Origin: Methanosphaera sp. ISO3-F5 | Lineage (GTDB): Archaea; Methanobacteriota; Methanobacteria; Methanobacteriales; Methanobacteriaceae | Length of the DNA: 64,000 nucleotides | Assembly (NCBI RefSeq): GCF_034480035.2 | Contig: NZ_CP118753.2 | Coordinates: 1,831,426-1,895,425 of the forward strand | Direction: 5' to 3' | Part shown: positions 57,694-64,000 of the stretch, piece after piece | Position numbering within the stretch: the stretch's first letter is position 1 | Layout: every line of letters begins with the position of its first letter | The notes under the pieces: generated by a model | Told to the model about the DNA's origin: nothing | Seen by the model: the letters and a program-made list of their open reading frames with translations, nothing else | Databases searched by the model: none | Made by a program: the position numbers and the translations under genes

Positions 57694-58968
57694 TTATAGT
57701 TGAACCATATCTTCTTTTATTACTTCTTTGTTTTCGTCATCTACTACTATCATGTGTGTTGCACAGGATAGGCATGGGTCGTATGCTCTTATTACGTCTG
57801 GTGCGTATTTGTAGTGTGTTCCTTCTGTTGCCAGTCCCATGGTTGGTATGTTCCATGTGGTTGGTACTATTGCGTTGTAGTCTGTTATGTATCCTTCTGG
57901 GGATATTTTTACTGTGTGTAGGTTTGTTCCTCTTGGTCCTTCTATTACTCCTACTCCTAGGCGGTTTGTTCCTTCTAGGGTGTATTTTGCCATTGTTTGT
58001 GCTGATGGGTCTACTTTGTCTATGAGGTCTATTATGCAGTCTGCTGCGTTAAGCATTTCCTGTGCTCTTGCCATGTGTTGTGCTTTGACTCCTTTGTCTT
58101 TGAATTTTCTGTATTTGTCTGCTCTTGCTCTTGGTCCTGTTTCTACTGGTGTGTTTTCGTATAGTGGTATTTGTGAGCATGCTGTTTTTCCTATTTTTTT
58201 GGCTGTTTTCTTGGTTTCTTCTTGGTATTCTTCGTCTTCTTGTTGTGTGTATTTGTCTGTGTACCATGAGTTTGGCATGATTTCTTCTATGCTTTGTAGG
58301 TTTATGTTTTGTCTGGATCCGTATGTGTTGCTTGTTGCTAGTACTGGTTGTGCGTGTACTCCTAGGTTTTCTGGGAATTCTTTTTGTTCTATGTATTCTG
58401 CCATTTGTGTTACGTGTTTTTCTAGTAGTCCTTTTAGGCCTGAGATTCTGGTTTTTATCTTGTTTTTTGTGTTTTTGGTTATGTTATGTGCCATTCCGCC
58501 GATTCTTATGTCTGATGGGTGGATTCCTTCTCCGCCTATTACGTCTTCTACGTATTGTGCTTGTTTTCGTATTTCTGAGACGTTTTTTACTATTTGGTTG
58601 TAGTCTTCTTGTGGTACGAAGTCTGGTGCTACTAGGAAGTGGTGTATTGCGTGGCTGTTTATTATGTGTGCGTTTAGGCATATTTCTCTTAGTATTTTTC
58701 CTGTTTTTGGCACATCTATTTTTAATGAGTCGTCTATTGCTTCTACTGATGCTAGTGTGTGTGTTACTGGGCATACTCCGCAGATTCTTTGTACTAGTAC
58801 TGGTGCTGTTTCTGGTCTTTTGCCTATGACCATTTTTTCTATTCCTCGTACTGGTGTTATACTGTAGTAACGTCCTGTTGTTACTATTCCTTGATCATCT
58901 ACTTCTAGTGATAAGGTTGCATGTCCCTCTTGTCTTGATGTTGGGGATATGGTAATGGTTTTACTCAT
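57694..58968 (-). CDS. frhA: F420-reducing hydrogenase, alpha (NiFe) subunit
   Basis: 424 aa from MSKTITISPTSRQEGHATLS; three extra codons of the open frame are not supported, and AGGTGAT lies 8 nt before the chosen ATG. NiFe ligands: RICGVCPVTH near residue 60 and DPCLSCATH at the C-terminus, with cysteine and not selenocysteine in both. FrhD would cut after the His of CATH, removing about 16 residues (MIVVDDENK onward). Splits H2 and feeds the electron chain to F420. First gene of frhADGB; promoter at 59011-59022. Confidence 0.96.
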   Translation of the reverse strand: MSKTITISPTSRQEGHATLSLEVDDQGIVTTGRYYSITPVRGIEKMVIGKRPETAPVLVQRICGVCPVTHTLASVEAIDDSLKIDVPKTGKILREICLNAHIINSHAIHHFLVAPDFVPQEDYNQIVKNVSEIRKQAQYVEDVIGGEGIHPSDIRIGGMAHNITKNTKNKIKTRISGLKGLLEKHVTQMAEYIEQKEFPENLGVHAQPVLATSNTYGSRQNINLQSIEEIMPNSWYTDKYTQQEDEEYQEETKKTAKKIGKTACSQIPLYENTPVETGPRARADKYRKFKDKGVKAQHMARAQEMLNAADCIIDLIDKVDPSAQTMAKYTLEGTNRLGVGVIEGPRGTNLHTVKISPEGYITDYNAIVPTTWNIPTMGLATEGTHYKYAPDVIRAYDPCLSCATHMIVVDDENKEVIKEDMVQL

Positions 58969-59010
58969 ATAAATCACCTATTATGTTCTATTACTTTTTG
59001 TAATGTTTTT

Positions 59011-59022
59011 CTTTTTATATTC
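59011..59022 (-). promoter_or_regulatory. TATA box of the frhADGB operon
   Basis: On minus AGAATATAAAAAG, 43-54 bp upstream of the frhA start, placing the transcription start near 58990 and giving a leader of about 20 nt that includes AGGTGAT. Confidence 0.6.
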
Positions 59023-59187
59023 TATTTTGTTTGTATTTATTAAAGTATGTGTCTTGTTTTTTTCTAAAAATTTGTTTTTCTTGTGATTCCATTTTTCTTT
59101 ATTCTTTTTTAATGAAATTTTTTTTTTGACGGAATTCTATTTCCCACTATCTTTTATTTTATCATTATACATTATTATATTTTAAGA

Positions 59188-59208
59188 ATATATCGTTTAA
59201 CGATATAT
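59188..59208. promoter_or_regulatory. Palindrome ATATATCGTT-T-AACGATATAT between divergent operons
   Basis: Perfect 10-bp arms with a single central base. It lies 104 bp upstream of the four-gene operon starting at 59312 and 220 bp upstream of frhA, and is the only strong dyad in the spacer. Candidate operator for the 59312 operon. The rest of the 330-bp spacer is AT-rich without a gene. Confidence 0.55.
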
Positions 59209-59311
59209 ATGATTTTCAGGAAACATTGATACCTCCAACATAAATAAAAAACAGGAATACAAAAAGAAGTATTCCACAACACCAAAAAAAATAAAGGGGA
59301 GGAAAAAACAT

Positions 59312-59635
59312 TTGAACATACTCAACAAAAAATACAAAGAAAAAAAACCAGACTCCAAATGGGTGCAAATAAAAGTAAACACATGGAACCCAGAAATCGG
59401 AGAAAAAATAGAAGGCAAACTAATACGCATAAGACAAAACAATAACCAAATAATATACACAATAGAAACAGACAAACACAAAAAAATAAAAATATGGGGA
59501 AAAACATACCTCGACGAGCTAATGGAAGAAATAGAAATAAACGACTACATAAGAATAACATACAACGGAATACAAAAAACAAAAAACAACAGACAAATGA
59601 AAAAATACAAAATAGAAAGGAGAATAGAAAAATGA
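59312..59635 (+). CDS. OB-fold-like small protein A (first gene of an unknown operon)
   Basis: 107 aa, TTG start at 59312 behind GGGGAGG. The core WVQIKVNTWNPEIGEKIEGK then LIRIR, YTIETDKHKKIKIWGKTYLD and INDYIRITYNGIQKTKNN follows a pattern seen in small phage or plasmid proteins: W.P..G..IEG.L, vWG...LD, GD.I.ItY.G, and Y.i. The five-strand arrangement suggests an OB fold, so nucleic-acid or ligand binding. Its stop overlaps the next ATG (ATGA). The product is paralogous to gene B. Function unknown. Confidence 0.65.
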   Translation: MNILNKKYKEKKPDSKWVQIKVNTWNPEIGEKIEGKLIRIRQNNNQIIYTIETDKHKKIKIWGKTYLDELMEEIEINDYIRITYNGIQKTKNNRQMKKYKIERRIEK

Positions 59636-59904
59636 ACAACAATAACACATGGATGCCGGAAGAAGGTGAATCACTCGAAGGAACACTAGTAGAAAAACTA
59701 GAAAACATAGGAAAATACAACAGCAACTTATACAAAATAAAAACAAACAACAAAATAGTAGAAGTATGGGGTAAAAAACAATTAGACTCACTAATGAAAC
59801 TAACAGAAATAGGCGACAAAATAATAATAACATACAAGGGAATGGAACAAGCAAATGATTTTAAAATGAAAAAATACGAACTGGAAATAATAAATGGAAA
59901 CTAA
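59632..59904 (+). CDS. OB-fold-like small protein B (paralog of A)
   Basis: 90 aa from the ATG 59632; the upstream open frame belongs to the overlap with gene A. WMPEEGESLEGTLVEKLENI, IVEVWGKKQLDSLMKLTEIG then DKIIITYKGM, with the same motif order as protein A and better preserved family features. Overlaps the next gene by 11 bp. Two adjacent paralogs suggest a heterodimer (inference). Confidence 0.7.
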   Translation: MNNNNTWMPEEGESLEGTLVEKLENIGKYNSNLYKIKTNNKIVEVWGKKQLDSLMKLTEIGDKIIITYKGMEQANDFKMKKYELEIINGN

Positions 59905-60487
59905 CCACAACGAAATCATAAAACAAATAGAAAACAACAACAATATACTACTATACAAACAGGATCTATACAAGACATACACTAACCTAAAAAAACAGTA
60001 CCAGTCCATATACATATCAACACCCAAAAAAGGAAAAGTAGCATTCCAACAAATACTAAACAAAACCAGCAACAAAAAAGACACAAAAAACAAGACAATA
60101 AGCCAAATCATAGAAGACATAAAACAAAACACAAAACACACAAAAACAATAATATACATAAACAACTTCGAACAACTAACACGAAGAGAACTAGAAAACT
60201 ACAAAGAACTAATACAACAAGAAAACATACAATTCATCGCAAACATAAACGAAGACAAAGAATTCATAGACAACCAACTACTAGACAACTTCATAATACT
60301 AAACAAAGAAGAATACCAGAACAACAGATCACAAAGCATAAACATAAACAACACAATACTCCTACTCTTATCCTTTTTAATACTCCTACTATTCCTACGA
60401 ATACAACTAAGCCCACTACGATACATAATAAGCGGACTCTGGTTCACACTACTAATGTACAGAACAATATACTACCTCACAAAATGA
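59894..60487 (+). CDS. Protein with P-loop-like fold remnants and C-terminal membrane helices
   Basis: 197 aa. The soluble part (1-150) contains ILLYKQDLYKTYTNLKKQYQ, KTIIYINNFEQLTRRELENY and IQFIANINED, which follow the strand order of an AAA-type ATPase core (nucleotide strand, Walker B-like YINNFEQL, sensor-like IANIN) but no GK(S/T) Walker A is present. Residues 154-195 contain two hydrophobic stretches (TILLLLSFLILLLFLRI; YIISGLWFTLLMYRTIYYL). So it may be a degenerate, membrane-tethered P-loop relative. Overlaps both neighbours. Confidence 0.55.
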   Translation: METNHNEIIKQIENNNNILLYKQDLYKTYTNLKKQYQSIYISTPKKGKVAFQQILNKTSNKKDTKNKTISQIIEDIKQNTKHTKTIIYINNFEQLTRRELENYKELIQQENIQFIANINEDKEFIDNQLLDNFIILNKEEYQNNRSQSININNTILLLLSFLILLLFLRIQLSPLRYIISGLWFTLLMYRTIYYLTK

Positions 60488-61089
60488 TAAACATGACCAA
60501 AATAAACGAAATACTAACATCAATAATACTATACTCAACCATATCATACATACTAACACTACCCAACCTGGAATACGGACTAATAATAACAATACTCGCA
60601 TCACAACTAAACATACTACTACCAAAAAACTACAAACACACACTAATACACTACATACCACTAAGCATACTGCTAATAATAAACCCACACATAACAATAC
60701 CCCTAATAACAGGATACACATCATCAATATTCATAGCATTACTATCCAAGAACGGATGCAAACTAATATACCCCATACGAGAAACAACATTCACAGGACC
60801 AGAAAACTACCTGGAAAACGATACAAAAAAAGACCATGCAGCAACAATGTTTCTCATAACACTAGTAACAATCACACTACTACTATCATTCAACGGAGAA
60901 GAAATAATAAACACAATAAACGAAAACAACAACCTAGAAACAATCATGACAAACAATAATCAAAACAATAACACACACGAAACAGTACACTACATAAACA
61001 TTAACCCAGCATACACATCAAACAAAAACATAACAACAACAAAAACAGAAAACCAGACAACAACAATAATAACAGATTACGAAAAATAA
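60484..61089 (+). CDS. Multi-pass membrane protein with Thr/Asn-rich tail
   Basis: 201 aa. Hydrophobic segments near residues 12-27, 32-46, 55-73, 76-90 and 118-135, then an external or cytosolic polar tail (NNNLETIMTNNNQNNNTHET). CKLIYPIRETTFTGPENYLE between membrane segments 4 and 5 is the most conserved-looking part. ATGA-type overlap with the previous gene; final gene of the operon. No family recognised. Confidence 0.6.
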   Translation: MINMTKINEILTSIILYSTISYILTLPNLEYGLIITILASQLNILLPKNYKHTLIHYIPLSILLIINPHITIPLITGYTSSIFIALLSKNGCKLIYPIRETTFTGPENYLENDTKKDHAATMFLITLVTITLLLSFNGEEIINTINENNNLETIMTNNNQNNNTHETVHYININPAYTSNKNITTTKTENQTTTIITDYEK

Positions 61090-61113
61090 GTAAAGAAGAA
61101 TAATACTAAAATA

Positions 61114-62406
61114 TTATTCTTCATCATTCTCTAATTTTTTAATAATTAAATTAGTCTCAGTGGTAACTAAAGAGAAAGAATCAATATCCTGATAAATCAC
61201 ACAACCAGCATTAATAAAAGAACCATTACCAATCTTAACACCAGGATTAACACTAGTATTTATACCAGTCTTAACATTATCCCCAAAGATAGCACCTAAC
61301 TTCCTAAGACCAGAATCAACACGTTCACCCTTAACAGTAACCTTCACATGACCATCATCAAAACGAAGATTAGCAAGATTAGTACCTGCACCAAGATTAC
61401 AATCTACACCAATAACAGAATCACCAACATAAGACAAATGACTAACATTAGTACCATCCATAATAATACTATTCTTAATCTCAACAGCATTACCTACACT
61501 AACATTATTACACAGACAGGCATTAGGCCTAAGATAAGTGTTAGGACCTACATCACAGTTATCCCCAATAAACACGGGGCCCTGAATATAACATCCACTA
61601 CGAATAATACTGTTCTTACCAAGGTGAACAGGACCATGGATTGTAACATTCTCCTCAATCTCACCCTGAATATCATCTTCCATTTTTTCAAGGAAATCAG
61701 CATTGGACTTAAGTAACTCCCAAGGCCTACCAACATCCATCCAAGGCTCACGGGAAATAAGGCCAAGAATTTCATAACCCTTACCTAATTCAATCTCCAA
61801 TGAATCAGTAATCTCATACTCTCCACGTTCAGACAACTCAGTTTCATGAATAGCCTCAAAAATCTCGGTACTGAACAAGTAAATACCTGCATTAGCAAGG
61901 TTACTTGGTGCATCCTCAACACTAGGCTTTTCAACAATCTCAACAATTTTATCATTCATGGTACTTACAATACCATAACTGGAAGGATCATCCACCTCAA
62001 TAAGGGTGAGCACGCTCTTAACATCATTACTTGTACGTGTAGCATACTTTTCAATCAAGTTACGGATAAGATCATAACTAACAATAATATCCCCATTAAG
62101 CACGATGAAACTCTCATCAATATACTCTTCTGCACTACCAATAGCATGAGCAGTACCAAGCTGCCCATCCTGGATTGCATAGTTGATGTTAACACCAAAC
62201 TCGCTACCATCACCAAAGTATTCTTCAATCACTTCTCTCTTATATCCTACTACTAATGTAATATCTTTGATACCTGCATCTCTTAAAGATTCAATATTGT
62301 ATTGTATTAATGGTTTTCCACCAGTAATTAGCATAGTTTTTGGTCGTGTCGTGGTTAAAGGACGCATCCTAGTTCCTTCACCAGCTGTTAATATAACTGC
62401 TTTCAT
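61114..62406 (-). CDS. glmU: Bifunctional sugar-1-phosphate nucleotidylyltransferase/acetyltransferase (archaeal GlmU type)
   Basis: 430 aa. N-terminal pyrophosphorylase: AVILTAGEGTRMRPLTTTRP then KTML, GQLGTAHAIGSAEEY, FIVLNGDIIVSY, EKPSVEDAPSNLANAGIYLF, and PWMDVGRPWELLK. C-terminal left-handed beta-helix of hexapeptide repeats (VHLGKNSIIRSGCYIQGPVF, IGDNCDVGPNTYLRPNACLC), ending DSFSLVTTETN. Architecture matches archaeal enzymes that acetylate GlcN-1-P and form UDP-GlcNAc; a dTDP-glucose synthase-like specificity is possible. UDP-GlcNAc feeds pseudomurein and glycan synthesis. Promoter lies between this gene and the divergent toxin-antitoxin pair. Confidence 0.85.
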   Translation of the reverse strand: MKAVILTAGEGTRMRPLTTTRPKTMLITGGKPLIQYNIESLRDAGIKDITLVVGYKREVIEEYFGDGSEFGVNINYAIQDGQLGTAHAIGSAEEYIDESFIVLNGDIIVSYDLIRNLIEKYATRTSNDVKSVLTLIEVDDPSSYGIVSTMNDKIVEIVEKPSVEDAPSNLANAGIYLFSTEIFEAIHETELSERGEYEITDSLEIELGKGYEILGLISREPWMDVGRPWELLKSNADFLEKMEDDIQGEIEENVTIHGPVHLGKNSIIRSGCYIQGPVFIGDNCDVGPNTYLRPNACLCNNVSVGNAVEIKNSIIMDGTNVSHLSYVGDSVIGVDCNLGAGTNLANLRFDDGHVKVTVKGERVDSGLRKLGAIFGDNVKTGINTSVNPGVKIGNGSFINAGCVIYQDIDSFSLVTTETNLIIKKLENDEE

Positions 62407-62533
62407 TAATAGTCACCTAAAATGTTATCTTAGTAATATCTTTATATGTTAACATATTTAGAGTTTTATCATGGGATTATAATAAGTATAAATAGTATAA
62501 TAATTATAAAAAGTATTACTGGAGGAAATATTA

Positions 62534-62764
62534 ATGTCAAAAACAATTAAAGTAAGTGATAGTGTTCATTACCAGTTAGGATTAAAAGGAAATAAAAATG
62601 ATACTTATAATGATATAATTCAACGTTTAATCGATGAATCAAATGAAGAATTCACTGACGAAGAAGCAAAAGAATTTAATCGAAGAGTAAAAAAATTTGA
62701 AAACGGGGATTATTCTGATACAAATAAATTAAATATCGAAGACGAATTAAAAAAATTAGGTTAA
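62534..62764 (+). CDS. Antitoxin of a RelE-type module
   Basis: 76 aa. SKTIKVSDSVHYQLGLKGNK then NDTYNDIIQRLIDESNE is a short RHH-like DNA-binding part of the DUF7557/VapB-like type. The C-terminal part (FTDEEAKEFNRRVKKFENGD then LNIEDELKKLG) is the toxin-binding tail. TGGAGGAAA lies 7 nt before the ATG. A TATA-like box (AAGTATAAATAG) is near 62486. Pair partner follows after 4 bp. Confidence 0.8.
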   Translation: MSKTIKVSDSVHYQLGLKGNKNDTYNDIIQRLIDESNEEFTDEEAKEFNRRVKKFENGDYSDTNKLNIEDELKKLG

Positions 62765-62768
62765 AATT

Positions 62769-63038
62769 ATGAGTTATTCAATATACGAACACAAAGAAGC
62801 TACTAAGTTTCGTAAAAAACATAACAAAGATAAAAAATTATTGGAACGTATATTACATAAATATGATGAAATAAAAGAAAATCCACATGATTATCAATTC
62901 AAACAATTACAAAGTTCTAAATGTCCACAATGCAAACGTGCCAGAGTTGGAAATTATAGAATAATCTTTTTCATTTCAGAAAAGGATATAGAAATAGTAT
63001 CAATAATTTCATGTAGAAACAATTATAAAAAATATTAA
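62769..63038 (+). CDS. RelE-family toxin, apparently intact
   Basis: 89 aa. Features: EATKFRKKHNKDKKLLERIL, NPHDYQFKQLQSSKCPQCKR, then ARVGNYRIIFFISEKDIEIV and SIISCRNNYKKY. GNYRIIF and the final I..I..R...Y motif are the RelE hallmarks. The CPQCKR cysteine pair inserted before the R-x-GNYR strand is distinctive and recurs in a subset of archaeal RelE homologues. Predicted mRNA interferase. Confidence 0.82.
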   Translation: MSYSIYEHKEATKFRKKHNKDKKLLERILHKYDEIKENPHDYQFKQLQSSKCPQCKRARVGNYRIIFFISEKDIEIVSIISCRNNYKKY

Positions 63039-63271
63039 TCAAACTTTTGGATAAGATAGTAATCCCATTGGGGCTCTGTAGAAATCATATGAAAATGCTG
63101 AAGAACAATATTCAACTTATCCATCAATATAATTGCTAATGCACGTTTAACATGGAACCTATTAGAAAGATATAAATTATTGCATGAATCATATGATAAT
63201 CTTCATCAAACACGTTACAGATTCAACACAATTTTTACAGTTTATACAATTAATTTTTCTTTTCTTAAAAA

Positions 63272-63555
63272 GTGTTAATACACCAGCCTAAACAAGTACT
63301 CAGAGATTTGGTTCAAACATTTAATAATTTTTTCAAAGAAAATGATGATTTTCCTAAATTCAAGGCTAAAAAACATACACTATACTCGTTTAGATTACAA
63401 AATAACAATCATAGTATTTGAATACATGGATATAAAATCAAACTACCTCCATACATGGTGGGATAAAATTCAAAACAAGCAAAAAATACAAAAGAAAGAT
63501 TATCTAATTTCAAAATCAACAATGCTGTAGCAGAATTCAAAAATGAAAAATATTA
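63272..63555 (+). pseudogene. Internal fragment of a TnpB (IS605 OrfB)-like transposon protein
   Basis: Frames on plus give LIHQPKQVLRDLVQTFNNFF then KENDDFPKFKAKKHTLYSFR and LQNNNHSI; after a stop and a shift, IHGYKIKLPPY and SNFKINNAVAEFKNEKY. QVLRDLVQTFNNFF, FPKFKAKK and the IKLP strand are typical of the N-terminal third of TnpB-like proteins. Start, catalytic domain and IS ends are missing. It stands 230 bp behind the toxin gene. Confidence 0.65.
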
Positions 63556-63903
63556 AGAACTGGTGAGATGTGGGGGGTAGCTTGGTAAATTTAAGTTTAT
63601 TATAACTTATAACCTACTGATCTTCATCTTCTACAAGATGGAGAGGTTCAAATGAATTATCACTTATGGATTCCCTGATTAATTTTATACATGTTAATCA
63701 AGATAACCCTCATTAAGAAAGCATTATGAAAAATTATTAGTTATGAAGAGTACTTGACAAAATTATTTTTGATAGAAAAAAAAGTATTACTCCCATGGAA
63801 TAATCCTTTTAATCTTATAAAAATAATAATTGTCTTTGCAAAATCAAACTAACAATTATTACAAAAGAATTATGACATAATCATAATTTTTTTAGTAAAA
63901 TGT
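63556..63903. other. Intergenic, no gene seen
   Basis: AT-rich, no frame or fold recognised. May be remains of the adjacent TnpB elements. Confidence 0.4.
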
Positions 63904-64000
63904 TTAAACGGGTTTAATTTTACTTGGAGCGTACTGGACCCACTTATACAGTCGTTCAACATGGAATTTCTGCTTACATTTACGTATAATATTGGCAGCA
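63904..64000 (-). CDS. Partial gene: C-terminus of a TnpB-like or related transposase
   Basis: Minus-strand frame open to the window edge, ending at TAA 63906-63904: AANIIRKCKQKFHVERLYKW then VQYAPSKIKPV. The AANIIRK beginning resembles the last helix of OrfB/TnpB-type transposases of the IS1341 kind (NGAANIIRK). Only 31 codons visible, so family call is tentative. Confidence 0.45.
   Translation of the reverse strand, partial: AANIIRKCKQKFHVERLYKWVQYAPSKIKPV

Noticed and set aside
57672-58829. Leu/Cys-rich plus-strand frames opposite frhA, and Arg-rich minus-strand frames within it
   Set aside because: Out-of-frame readings of frhA, whose motifs are complete in its own frame.
1-64000. tRNA, rRNA, riboswitch or CRISPR genes
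   Set aside because: I scanned for conserved tRNA arms, rRNA cores and common riboswitch motifs by eye and found none; a covariance search could still reveal small RNAs.

Overview
The window is AT-rich archaeal DNA. It carries the F420-reducing hydrogenase operon frhADGB, a split archaeal GMP synthase (separate guaAA and guaAB genes), a geranylgeranyl reductase of archaeal lipid synthesis, TATA-box promoters, and six Asn/Thr-rich secreted adhesin-like proteins. These are hallmarks of host-associated Methanobacteriales. Methanosphaera is my best guess and Methanobrevibacter the alternative; no rRNA is present to decide.

Left part (1-13.3 kb): an accessory zone of decay and turnover. It holds a partial MNT nucleotidyltransferase, an adhesin gene with a C13 tract in its promoter, a frameshifted RecG-like ATPase relic, an intact AAA/DUF4143 ATPase with 23-bp tandem repeats upstream, a PIN/AbrB toxin-antitoxin pair, an IS630 element with clear terminal repeats and a likely -1 frameshift, several broken toxin genes, an intact RelE-type module, and two decayed copies of what I read as the 5' part of a group II intron (about 6778-7040 on minus, 12459-13264 on plus).

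Middle (13.3-45 kb): surface proteins and core metabolism. Two plus-strand secreted proteins (one with a C39-like cysteine peptidase domain) flank a ProC-like reductase. Then come HEPN-type and ATPase relics, a DUF815 ATPase, guaAB/guaAA, a DUF447 protein and adenine deaminase, then three giant adhesin genes in tandem on the minus strand (27.0-44.4 kb) with closely related 3' ends.

Right part (45-64 kb): a TTG-started secreted or anchored small protein; a three-gene minus-strand cluster of unknown function including a protein with five AP2-like repeats; a C-rich block with three direct repeats in front of a short Orc1/Cdc6-like ATPase; a toxin-antitoxin cassette flanked by an approximately 82-bp duplication of the Cdc6-like gene's 3' end; geranylgeranyl reductase; a broken ATPase; a YgjP-type metallopeptidase; a second AAA/DUF4143 ATPase; frhADGB; a divergent, tightly overlapping four-gene operon of unknown function (two paralogous OB-fold-like proteins, two membrane proteins); a GlmU-type sugar nucleotidylyltransferase; a RelE-type toxin-antitoxin pair; and TnpB-like remnants at the end.

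The coherent functions are surface display and variation (adhesins), hydrogen/F420 metabolism (frh), and purine salvage and synthesis (ade, guaA). The accessory DNA between them is dominated by toxin-antitoxin modules and their corpses. No tRNA, rRNA or CRISPR array was found by eye. All family assignments rest on motif recognition, not on database searches.
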